A stretch of DNA of 64,000 bases, taken from positions 151,288 through 215,287 of the forward strand of contig NZ_JANCPR020000011.1 in assembly GCF_028657195.3 (NCBI RefSeq), given 5' to 3'. The translations under genes were made by a program, and so were the position numbers. Below the pieces are notes generated by a model, which did no database searches, was not told the origin of the DNA, and worked only from the letters and a program-made list of their open reading frames with translations. Origin of the DNA: Streptomyces iconiensis (lineage in GTDB: Bacteria; Actinomycetota; Actinomycetes; Streptomycetales; Streptomycetaceae). Below are positions 1 through 8,700 of the stretch, one piece after another. Each line of letters opens with the position of its first letter. The first letter of the stretch is position 1.

Positions 1-2439
1 CGCGTCGGTGCCGGGTTCGCCGTCGGCGGTGACGGTGGCCGTCACGGTGCTGATGCCGTGGACGTCGGCAGCGCCCGCCGCGAGGTCGGCGGCGCGGGCG
101 AGGGTGGCGCGTTCGCGTAGGGCCGCGGTCTGGCGGTCGGCGGCCTTGAGCCGTTCCAGGAGCGCGGCCACCCGGTCGGGGAGTTCGGCGCTGGGTGCCT
201 GGAGCTGTTCGCACAGCTGGGCCACCAGGTCGCGTTCGCGGGCGAGGTAGCCGAAGCCCTCGATGCCGACGGCGGCTTCCAGGCGGCGCGTACCGGCTCC
301 GACGGACGACTCGCCGGTCAGCGCGATCACGCCGATCTGCGCCGCGTGTTCGACGTGGGTGCCGCCGCACAGTTCGCGGGACCAGGCGCCGCCGATCTCG
401 ACGACGCGGACCCGCTCCCCGTACGTCTCGCCGAACAGGGCCAGCGCGCCCAGTTCCCTGGCCTCGGTCAGCGGCATCCAGCGCACGCCGACGGGCAGGT
501 CGCCGCGCAGGGCACGGGCAGCGGTCTGTTCGATCGCTGCCCGGGTGGCGGTGCCGAGGGGGCCGCGCCAGGGGAAGTCGAGGCGGAGGTGGCCGGGGCG
601 GTTGTAGGACCCGGACTGGAGCGCCGCGGGGCCGAGCACCTGGCGCAGCGCGGCATGCAGGACGTGCGTTCCGGAGTGTGCCTGGCGGGCGCCGAGGCGC
701 CACTCGGGGTCGACGGCCGCGCGTACGGTGTCGCCGGGCGCCAGCTCGCCCGCCGTGACGCGCACCCGGTGGACGACGAGTCCCGGCAACGGGCGCTGCA
801 CATCGAGGACTTCGGCCTCGGCCGAGGCGGCCGTCAGGTGTCCGGCGTCGCTCTCCTGCCCGCCGGACTCGGCGTAGAACGGGGTGCGGTCCAGTACGAC
901 GGTGACGATCCCGCCCTCGCCTGCCACGGGCAGCGGTCCGTCGGCGCCGAGTACGGCCTGGACGGTGGAGTCGGTGCTGAGGGTGTCGTGGGCCCGCCAG
1001 TCCGTGGGCCCGTGCGCGTCGAGGACCGTGCGGTAGGCGCCCGTCAGCGCGGTGGCGCCCGCGCTGCCCGACTTGCGGGCACGCGCGTCGGCGCGGGCAC
1101 GTTCGCGCTGTGCGGTCATGAGCGCGGTGAAGCCCTCGCGGTCGACCTCGACTCCCTGTTCGGCGGCCATCTCCAGGGTGAGGTCGAGGGGGAAGCCGTA
1201 GGTGTCGTGGAGCAGGAAGGCGCTCTCGCCGGGAAGGGAGCGCCCGCCCTCGGCCCTGATATGCGAGATGGCGGTGTCCAGGACGGTGGTGCCCTGCTTC
1301 AGGGTGGAGCGGAAGGCGTCCTCCTCGGCGTACGCCTGCTGGGAGATGCGCGCGAACTCCCCCGCGACCTCCGGGTGTCCGGGTGCCATGCGGTCGCGTG
1401 CCACCGGCAGCAGTTCCGGGAGCGCGGGGTCCTCGTGGCCCAGGAGGCGCATGGCGCGTACGGCGCGGCGCAGGATGCGGCGGAGCACGTAGCCGCGGCC
1501 CTCGTTGGCGGGTGCGGTGCCGTCGGCGAGCAGCATCAGCGCGGTACGTACGTGGTCGGCGACGACGCGCAGCCGGATGTCGGCCTCGGGGTCACGGCCG
1601 TAGGTCAGGCCGGCGAGCGCCGCGGCACGGTCGAGCACCGGGCGGGTCTCGTCGGTCTCGTAGAGGTTGTCGGCGTTCTGGAGGAGGGTGGCCATGCGCT
1701 CCAGGCCCATGCCGGTGTCGATGTTGCGGCGGGGCAGTTCGCCGAGGAGCGGGTAGCCGCTCTTGCCGGGGCCCTCGCCGCGCTCGTACTGCATGAACAC
1801 GAGGTTCCAGAACTCCATGAACCGGTCCTCGTCGGCCTCGGGGCCCCCGCCCGCGCCGAAGGCGGGCCCGCGGTCGTAGAACATCTCGGAGCAGGGCCCG
1901 CAGGGTCCTGGTACGCCCATGGACCAGAAGTTGTCCTCGTCGCCGCGCCGCACGATGCGCGCTTCGGGCAGTCCGGCGGTACGGCGCCACAGTGCCGCGC
2001 TCTCCTCGTCGGTGTGGTGGACGGTGACCCAGATCCGGCCCGGGTCGAGTCCGTAACCGCCGTCGGCCGTCGGGGTGGTGGACAGTTCCCAGGCGAGCGC
2101 GATCGCCTCTTCCTTGAAGTAGTCCCCGAAGGAGAAGTTGCCGTTCATCTGGAAGAAGGAGCCGTGGCGTGTGGTGCGCCCGACCTCCTCGATGTCCAGG
2201 GTGCGCACGCACTTCTGCACGCTGGTGGCGCGCGGCCAGGGAGCGGGTGCCTCGCCCGTCAGATACGGCTTGAAGGGCACCATGCCCGCGTTGACGAACA
2301 GCAGCGTCGGGTCCGGCGTGGGCAGCGGTGCGCTGGGAACGACGGTGTGGCCGCGCGCGGCGAAGTGGTCGAGGAAGCGGCTGCGGATCTCGGCGGTGAG
2401 CAAGGAGGGCTCCGTGACAGAAGGGACCGCGTGGGTCAC
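1..2439 (-). CDS. alaS: Alanine--tRNA ligase, 3' end beyond the window edge
   Basis: Charges tRNA-Ala with alanine in the cytoplasm. About 813 codons are visible, against roughly 880-890 for the family; the C-terminal part is cut off at base 1. The N-terminal class II catalytic domain shows [30 protein letters not shown] and [14 protein letters not shown]. The editing domain keeps the zinc-site motifs HSGTHVLH and CGGTH, so aminoacylation and proofreading both look intact. The GTG start overlaps the tsaD stop as GTGA, which implies translational coupling. The sequence differs at many positions from the housekeeping Streptomyces AlaRS as I remember it. The context (tsaD beside a polyketide operon) is also not the usual chromosomal one, so a second, accessory copy is likely. 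That is inference; only a genome search can prove it. Confidence 0.93.
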   Translation of the reverse strand, partial: MTHAVPSVTEPSLLTAEIRSRFLDHFAARGHTVVPSAPLPTPDPTLLFVNAGMVPFKPYLTGEAPAPWPRATSVQKCVRTLDIEEVGRTTRHGSFFQMNGNFSFGDYFKEEAIALAWELSTTPTADGGYGLDPGRIWVTVHHTDEESAALWRRTAGLPEARIVRRGDEDNFWSMGVPGPCGPCSEMFYDRGPAFGAGGGPEADEDRFMEFWNLVFMQYERGEGPGKSGYPLLGELPRRNIDTGMGLERMATLLQNADNLYETDETRPVLDRAAALAGLTYGRDPEADIRLRVVADHVRTALMLLADGTAPANEGRGYVLRRILRRAVRAMRLLGHEDPALPELLPVARDRMAPGHPEVAGEFARISQQAYAEEDAFRSTLKQGTTVLDTAISHIRAEGGRSLPGESAFLLHDTYGFPLDLTLEMAAEQGVEVDREGFTALMTAQRERARADARARKSGSAGATALTGAYRTVLDAHGPTDWRAHDTLSTDSTVQAVLGADGPLPVAGEGGIVTVVLDRTPFYAESGGQESDAGHLTAASAEAEVLDVQRPLPGLVVHRVRVTAGELAPGDTVRAAVDPEWRLGARQAHSGTHVLHAALRQVLGPAALQSGSYNRPGHLRLDFPWRGPLGTATRAAIEQTAARALRGDLPVGVRWMPLTEARELGALALFGETYGERVRVVEIGGAWSRELCGGTHVEHAAQIGVIALTGESSVGAGTRRLEAAVGIEGFGYLARERDLVAQLCEQLQAPSAELPDRVAALLERLKAADRQTAALRERATLARAADLAAGAADVHGISTVTATVTADGEPGTDA

Positions 2440-3497
2440 AGAGGGAGGGTGACGGCGGTACGGGGGGTCAGCGCCGCGTGGTGGAGAGGCGCCGAGGGGT
2501 CGATGGACACGTCAGGGGGCGCGGGGTCGGCGCCCGCGCGTACGAGCAGATCGCCGACGGCGGCGATCATGGCGCCGTTGTCGGTGCACAGCGCGCGTCC
2601 CGGTACGCGCAGCGCGACACCGGCCGCGGCGCAGCGCTCCTCGGCGAGGGCGCGGACGCGGGAGTTGGCCGCCACTCCCCCGACGACCACGAGGGTGCCG
2701 ACGCCGTGTGCGCGGCAGGCGGCGACGGCCTTGGCGGTCAGCACATCGGCGACGGCCTCCTGGAGCGATGCCGCCGCGTCGGGCACATGTCCGTCCGGGT
2801 GGCGCTCGGCCCAGCGTGCGGCGGCGGTCTTGAGCCCGGAGAAGGAGAAGGCGTACGGGTCGACCCGTGGCCCCGTCATCGGGCGCGGGAAGCCGATGGC
2901 GCGGGGATCGCCCTCGCGCGCGGCGCTGTCGATGGCGGGCCCTCCCGGGTAGGGCAGGCCCAGAACGCGGGCGACCTTGTCGAAGCACTCGCCCGCCGCG
3001 TCGTCGACGGTGTCGCCGAGGTGGACGACGGGTTCGCGCGCCAGGTCGGTCACGAGAAGCAGCGAGGTGTGGCCGCCGGAGACGACGAGGACGACGCAGG
3101 GGTCGGGCAGCGGCCCGTGTTCGAGGGTGTCGGCGGCGACGTGCCCCGCCAGGTGGTGCACGCCGTAGAGGGGGACGCCGAGCGCGTAGGCGTAGCTCTT
3201 CGCGGCGGCGACCCCGGTCTGGAGCGCGCCGGAGAGGCCGGGGCCTGTGGTGACGGCGACCGCGCCGATGTCCCGGAGCCCGAGGCCGGCGTCGGTGAGG
3301 GCCGCGCGGACGACGGGGCCGAGCGCGTGGAGGTGCGCGCGTGCGGCGATCTCGGGGACGACGCCGCCGTACCTGGCGTGCTCGTCCATGCTCGAAGCGA
3401 GCGCCTGGCCCAGCAGCCTTCCGCCGCGCACGAGTCCTGCGCCGGTCTCGTCGCACGAGGACTCGATGCCCAGCACGACGGGCGCGGTCGCTCCCAT
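2436..3497 (-). CDS. tsaD: tRNA N6-threonylcarbamoyladenosine transferase TsaD (Kae1/Gcp family)
   Basis: Transfers the threonylcarbamoyl group to A37 of ANN-decoding tRNAs, normally with TsaB and TsaE. At 353 residues it has normal family length. It begins with the ASKHA-fold [10 protein letters not shown] motif, has the metal-binding HHLAGH pair and the VSGGHT phosphate loop, and ends with the [10 protein letters not shown] and CTDNGAMIA motifs. I chose the ATG at 3497 because a GGGAGG ribosome site lies about 8 bases upstream; a GTG at 3527 is possible. No tsaB, tsaE or rimI neighbours are present, unlike the usual tsaD locus. The gene is translationally coupled to alaS, suggesting an accessory tsaD-alaS operon that may serve as a resistance or tRNA-protection pair. 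Family assignment is secure; the accessory role is inferred. Confidence 0.93.
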   Translation of the reverse strand: MGATAPVVLGIESSCDETGAGLVRGGRLLGQALASSMDEHARYGGVVPEIAARAHLHALGPVVRAALTDAGLGLRDIGAVAVTTGPGLSGALQTGVAAAKSYAYALGVPLYGVHHLAGHVAADTLEHGPLPDPCVVLVVSGGHTSLLLVTDLAREPVVHLGDTVDDAAGECFDKVARVLGLPYPGGPAIDSAAREGDPRAIGFPRPMTGPRVDPYAFSFSGLKTAAARWAERHPDGHVPDAAASLQEAVADVLTAKAVAACRAHGVGTLVVVGGVAANSRVRALAEERCAAAGVALRVPGRALCTDNGAMIAAVGDLLVRAGADPAPPDVSIDPSAPLHHAALTPRTAVTLPL

Positions 3498-3992
3498 CGG
3501 CCCACCCTCCCTGTCTTGTCGGGGCACCTCTTATTGCACATGGGTTGCAATTGCATGGTACCCGCAACGTGACGGGGTGGGGGTCGGGACCGGGGCGCCG
3601 GGTGCCGGGAGCCGCGGCGCCGGATGCGCCGGGACGCCGGGCGTCGGAAAGGGGTCCGGGCTGCGACATGGTGAATAGGGCGAACCGAGGCTGCGCTCGG
3701 CGGAGTTGCTGGGGGCAGGTCCCTCCGGCCCTTTGGCGACCTCAGTCGCGCACGCTGAAGACGCGCTATGACCAGGAGATTCAACGCGTTCACGCTTCCA
3801 GGCAATGAATCCCTGGCCCTCACCTGCACGAGGTTGTTGTGTGGAAGTAACCGAGTCCGCAACGAAGCCGGCATCGCTGGTCAGGGGTCAGCGCGTCGGT
3901 CGGCTCGTTGCCGAACAGGACTCCTGCGACGGTGGATGGCGCGTAAGGGAGCGCACATCCCGGATTCTTCGACACCAACCGAAGGCCGCGCG
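3498..3992. promoter_or_regulatory. Divergent control region between tsaD-alaS and the synthase operon
   Basis: About 495 bases separate the two divergent starts. The tsaD-proximal part is comparatively AT-rich and contains the perfect palindrome TGCAATTGCA at 3546-3555. Further TTGCA/TTGCAC copies lie around 3535-3570, as expected for a regulator-binding site. The rest has lower GC than the flanking genes and holds no convincing gene except a weak candidate at 3841-3996. No clear -10/-35 pair could be fixed by eye. Confidence 0.4.
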
Positions 3993-3996
3993 ATGA
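3841..3996 (+). CDS. Possible 51-residue leader ORF overlapping the next start
   Basis: A GTG at 3841 follows an ACGAGG-like ribosome site by 7 bases. The frame ends in a TGA that overlaps the ATG of the next gene (ATGA at 3993-3996), the arrangement of a translationally coupled leader. Against it, only about 60% of its codons end in G or C, far below neighbouring genes, and the peptide resembles nothing I recognise. It could be a real leader peptide, a degraded gene, or chance. Confidence 0.25.
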   Translation: MEVTESATKPASLVRGQRVGRLVAEQDSCDGGWRVRERTSRILRHQPKAAR

Positions 3997-4427
3997 CAGA
4001 CCATGCACCTTCCCAGGATGCCCGCTACGAACTGGGCGTGCGGACCATGTACCAACTGGGTGGGCAGACAGTCACGGATGAATTCCTGGAGGCGCTGTCC
4101 GGCGTATGCCCGGCCCTGGGAGAACACATTGTCAGCACGATTTACGGAGAGCTGTACCAACGGCCGGAACTGAGCCCGGCCGAAAGGGGGCTGACCACGC
4201 TCGTGGTATTGGCAACCCTCGGAGACTGTGAGAGAGAAATCCGCCTGCACGCCAAAGTCGCGCTGAACGCGGGGCTCAGCCCGGCCCGCATCATCGAGAC
4301 GATGTTCCAGATAGCCCCCTACGCAGGGGTACCGCGCGCCCTGAACGCCGTTCTGGTCCTGCGCGAGATCTTCAACGAGATGAACCTGCTGCCGGTGGTC
4401 GCGGACCGCGGCCGTCCGGCATCGTGA
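3993..4427 (+). CDS. Carboxymuconolactone decarboxylase / AhpD-like family protein
   Basis: A 144-residue all-helical protein of the CMD/AhpD superfamily. The helical core reads ERGLTTLVVLATLGD, then LHAKVALNAGLSPARIIE, then APYAGVPRALNAV, which is the family signature. Family members act as decarboxylases, alkylhydroperoxidases or, in secondary metabolism, ring-opening or tailoring enzymes. The CxxC pair of true AhpD peroxidases is not apparent, so the decarboxylase-like branch fits better. It is the first clear gene of the synthase operon, 12 bases before the AT-ACP gene, and probably tailors or protects an acyl intermediate. The start follows a GAAGG site. Substrate unknown. Confidence 0.8.
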   Translation: MTDHAPSQDARYELGVRTMYQLGGQTVTDEFLEALSGVCPALGEHIVSTIYGELYQRPELSPAERGLTTLVVLATLGDCEREIRLHAKVALNAGLSPARIIETMFQIAPYAGVPRALNAVLVLREIFNEMNLLPVVADRGRPAS

Positions 4428-4439
4428 TCGGAGAGGCTC

Positions 4440-5798
4440 ATGTCCACTCGCACCGCCTTCCTCTTTCCCGGACAGGGCTCCTACGTGCCGGGCCTCGTAG
4501 GGGAATTACGGCATGAGCACGCGAGGGCCCGCGGTGTGCTGGAGGCAGTGGACGCCGCATGCGGCGACGCCGGGCACGAGCCCGTCTCGCATCTGCTGAC
4601 CGACGCCGCGGCGCCGGGCGCGGACGAGCTGATGTCACAACGACCGGGGGACTTGGACCTCGCGATGTTCGCCGCGAATCTGGTCTGCTTCGAGATGCTC
4701 ACAGCACGGGGCGTACGCGCGGACGTCCTGGCAGGCCACAGCTTCGGGGAACTGTCGGCCCTCACCGCCGCCGGTGCCGTGAGTACCGAGGACGCCACGC
4801 GGATGGTCTGCATGCGCGTGCAGGCGATCCGGGAGGCGCCCCCTGCCGACGGAGGCATGCTCGCGGTCGCGCTGGACGCGCGCCGGGCCGCGCACCTGGT
4901 CGGAGTGCTGGACGACCCCGAGGTGGCGCTCGCCGTGGACAACGGGCCGGAGCAGTGCGTCGTCTCCGGGCCGGACGCGGCGCTCGCCCGTGCCGAGCAA
5001 CTCGCGAAGGCGGCCGACGCGTCACCGGTGCGTCTCCGTGCCGCGATGCCCTTCCACAACGCGATACTGCGCCGCACCAACTCCGTCCTCTCCGAGATGA
5101 CCACGGACATCGCGCTGTCGGCACCGTCCCTGCCGGTGTACTCCGCGATCCTGGGCAGGTACGTCGAATCCGCCTCGGACATCCGGTCCCTGATCGACAT
5201 CCACCTGACGCGCCCTGTCATGTTCTACGACTGCTTGCTGCGGCTGCACAGCGACGGCGTCCGGACCTTTGTGGAGTCCGGCGGCCACGACACGCTGTCG
5301 CGGCTCGTGAAGGCGTGCCTGCCCGGCGGGCCCACCACCGTCGCGCCCTTCGTCTCACGGCTCTCGCCGGGCGAGCTTGCCCAGTTGCTCGCCCCCCTCA
5401 CCGGAGACGAGCCAGGGAGTGCTGGGGCCGAGGACGCCCCAGCGCCCGCGCACGGCCCAGCCCCCGTGGCTGACGAGGGTGAGCCCACCGCCCCCTCCGA
5501 CACCCCGCAGGAGGCGGCCCACGCGGAGGGCGGCACGGACGGCGACGTCATCGGCGAAGTGCGCTCGATCTACGCCGATTTCCTCGATCTTCCCGAGGAG
5601 ATGCTGGACGAGGAGATCGATCTGGAGGCGGACCTGGGGGTCGACTCCATCAAACAGATCGAGGTCTTCGACCTGGCCCGCAGGAAACTCCACCGCAAGC
5701 GACCGCCGGAGGACCTGCGCACCACCTCGTACACGACGCTGCCCAAGATCGCCGCACTGATCGAGGACCTCGACCCCGACGAGGAGGCCGCGTCATGA
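4440..5798 (+). CDS. Stand-alone acyltransferase-acyl carrier protein didomain (AT-ACP)
   Basis: A 452-residue protein. Residues 5-300 form an FabD-like acyltransferase starting FLFPGQGSYVPG, with nucleophile Ser101 in GHSFGE. His206 lies in a PFHN motif replacing the HAFHS typical of modular malonyl-AT domains. A Pro/Ala/Glu-rich linker (about 320-370) leads to an ACP at 372-445 with Ser403 in LGVDSIKQIE. The DSIK form of the carrier motif is typical of PUFA and enediyne synthases. It would load malonyl units on its own single carrier domain for the following KS-bearing protein. The stop overlaps the next start (ATGA). Splitting AT-ACP away from the KS is unusual for this family. Confidence 0.9.
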   Translation: MSTRTAFLFPGQGSYVPGLVGELRHEHARARGVLEAVDAACGDAGHEPVSHLLTDAAAPGADELMSQRPGDLDLAMFAANLVCFEMLTARGVRADVLAGHSFGELSALTAAGAVSTEDATRMVCMRVQAIREAPPADGGMLAVALDARRAAHLVGVLDDPEVALAVDNGPEQCVVSGPDAALARAEQLAKAADASPVRLRAAMPFHNAILRRTNSVLSEMTTDIALSAPSLPVYSAILGRYVESASDIRSLIDIHLTRPVMFYDCLLRLHSDGVRTFVESGGHDTLSRLVKACLPGGPTTVAPFVSRLSPGELAQLLAPLTGDEPGSAGAEDAPAPAHGPAPVADEGEPTAPSDTPQEAAHAEGGTDGDVIGEVRSIYADFLDLPEEMLDEEIDLEADLGVDSIKQIEVFDLARRKLHRKRPPEDLRTTSYTTLPKIAALIEDLDPDEEAAS

Positions 5799-8700
5799 GC
5801 CGGGAGTTCGATGGCAAGGTGGCGCTGGTGACAGGCGGCGGGAAGGGAGTCGGCCGCGCCGTGTGCCGCCTTCTCGCGGAACGCGGCGCGCACGTGATCG
5901 TCAACTGTTTCCACTCCGAGCCGGCCGCGCGCTGCACCGCGGAGGAGATCCGGCGCGGCGGTGGCGCGGCGGAGACGATACGGGCCTCTGTCGCCGACCG
6001 GGACGCGGTCGCGCACATGTTCGCGACCGTCGAGGCACGCCACGGCGGGCTGGACATCCTGGTCAACAACGCCTCGCGGGGCATGGGAGCCGTCGGCGAC
6101 CTGCACGACGAGGACTGGGACAAGACGATCGCGGTGAACCTCGACGGCAGCCGCTGGTGCTCGCAGCACGCCGCCCGCCTCATGGCCCCACGGGGCGGCG
6201 GATCCATCGTGAACCTCTCAGCGGCGGGGGCAGGGTGGGTGATCCCCGACTACGCCGCCGGCGGAGTGGCCAAGGCCGCCGCGGAATCACTGACCCGGTA
6301 TCTGGCCGTCGAGTACGCACCCCACGGAATCCGGGTCAACACCGCCTCGGCGAGCGTCATCGAGAACGAGACGCTGGAGAAGTTCTCTCAGAGCGCCGCG
6401 CTGCGCGAGACCCTCGTCCGCGCGACACCTTTGGGCCGCCTTGCTGATGAGACCGATCTGGCCGAGGTGGTCGCGTACCTCGCCTCGGAACGTTCCGCCT
6501 TCATCACGGGCCAGACCCTCCTCGCCGACGGCGGCCTGACCCTGTGCTCGGCCAGCTTCTCACCGTCCGGGCAAGTGAAACCGCTGGCTGGTCCGGAACC
6601 GCGGACGGCTGCCTCTCCGCGCTCCGGCGGAGACCTCGTAGCCATCGTCGGCACGGGCATGACCGTCCCCGGAGCCAACAGCCCCCGCGAATTCTGGGAA
6701 TCCGTCGGACAGAGCCCCGCTGCCTTCACCGAGCCGGACGACCGCTGGCCGCTGGAGCACTTCTGGTCCGCCGACCCGGAAGCCCCCGACCGGACCTATT
6801 CCCGGGTCGCGGGATTTGTGCACGACTTCCACCCGCACCACCTGCTGGAGGAAGAGGAGGAAGAGCACGGGACCGTCGCCGACGAGACGACCCGGTGGCT
6901 GCGCCACACACTGCTCCAGGCGCGCGAGGAGACCTCGATGCGCCCCGAGTACCGGTGCGGCCTCTACGTAGGTGCCTGGCCAGGTGGCAGCCAGGCGCTT
7001 GCCGAAGCCCTCATCGTGGAGACCCTCACCACGCGCGCGCAGTTGCCGCCGGAGCAGACTGCGGCGCTCCGCACGCTGTTGAGCGAGCACTACACGCGGG
7101 CCGGAGAGGAGCACGTACTGCCGGACCGGATGCTCCAGCGGGCGGCCCGGGGAATCCTCGAACCGCTGACCGAGGCCGTTGTCGTCGATACGGCATGTTC
7201 CTCCTCCCTGTACACGGCGGATTTCGGAGCCAAGGCTCTGCTGGCAGGAGAGTGCGACATCGCGTTCTGCGGTGGCATCGAGGTCCTCGACCCCACCGCC
7301 TGCGTGCTCTTCGCCAAGTTGCGTGGGCTGTCACCCACAGGGCGGGTGCACTCGCTCGACGCCCGGGCGGACGGAACGCTCTTCAGCGACGGCGCGAGCA
7401 TGGTCGCGCTGAAGCTCCTCTCCCGGGCCCAGGAGGACGGCGACGACATCCAGGGCGTGCTCTGCGGCTTCGGCGCCGCCGCCGACGGCCGGGGCAAGTC
7501 GATCTCGGCCCCCAACCCCAAGGGGCAGAGCCTCGCCGTCCGGCGTGCTCGCGCGGTCAACGGTACGGAAGCGGGAGACATTTCCTGGATCCTGGCGCAC
7601 GCCACGGGCACGCCGGCGGGCGACCGCTCGGAGCTGGAAGCGCTCAATGAACTCGCCCCGCAAGACGGCTACCTCTGCACGTCCAACAAGGCCGACATCG
7701 GACACACCGGCTGGGCGGCAGGCGCCGCGTCCCTCACCCACGCCGTCCAGGCCATGGAGCACGAGCGCATCCCAGGACAGAGCGATTTCGTCTCGCCGCC
7801 CCAGGACATCTCGATTCCGCGCATCTCGGTACCCGAGACCGGCCGAAGCTTTCCGCGGGACGACGACCGTCCCCGCACGGTAGGTGTCTCCGCGTTCGGC
7901 TTCGGCGGTACCAACGGCCACCTCCTCGTCGCCGACCGCCCCGGCCAGGAACACCAGCGTTCGGTACCGGCGGCAGGTGAGGAGGAGACCGTACTCGTCG
8001 CCTGGAGCGCCCACCTGCCCGGCGTCCCCTCCCACGACGACGTGCGCCGCTGGCTCGGCGGCTCCGGGCCGGCCCCCGAGCGCGGTTTCGGGGAGAGCTA
8101 CCCCGCTCCGGCCCCGGCGGATATCCGGCTGTCTCCCCGGACCATCCAGACCATCGACCGTTGCCAGCTCATGGCCATCGAGGTGACCAGCAGGTTCCTC
8201 GGCGAGCACGGAGAACTGTGGAACCCGGTCCGTGACACCACAGGCGTTTTCGCCGCTCATACCGGCATCCCCCTGCGCCTGGCCGAAGCGACCTTGCGCT
8301 GCCACGCCGACCGGCTCTCCGCTCTGCTGAAGGACGCCGACCCGGCCGTCGCCGCCGGAGGGCAGCAGGTGCTGGACCGAGTGCGCGGCCACGTGCCCGA
8401 GAGCAACGAGGACACGCAACCCGGTGTGATGACCAACGTCATCGCCTCCCGTATCGCCGCCCGTTTTGACCTGCACGGGGCGTCGATGACGCTCGACGCG
8501 GGCGAGGACTCGACGCCGGCGGCACTCAAGGCGGCCGAGCGCCATCTGCACACCGGCGAGCTGGACTTGGCCCTCGTCCTGGCTCTCAACGGCAACAGCA
8601 CCAGCGAACTGGCCGCCCTCACCGGGCACGACGCCGAAGCGCTCGCTGAAGGCGCCTTCCTCCTGGCCGTCACCACCGCACGCCAGGCCCGGCAGCACGA

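Noticed and set aside
346..2952. 868-codon plus-strand open frame
   Set aside because: It is the antisense shadow of alaS and tsaD, whose minus-strand products carry all family motifs.
3660..3860. Possible tRNA or riboswitch upstream of the synthase operon
   Set aside because: No cloverleaf, GTTCRANNC loop or recognisable aptamer core could be found by eye.
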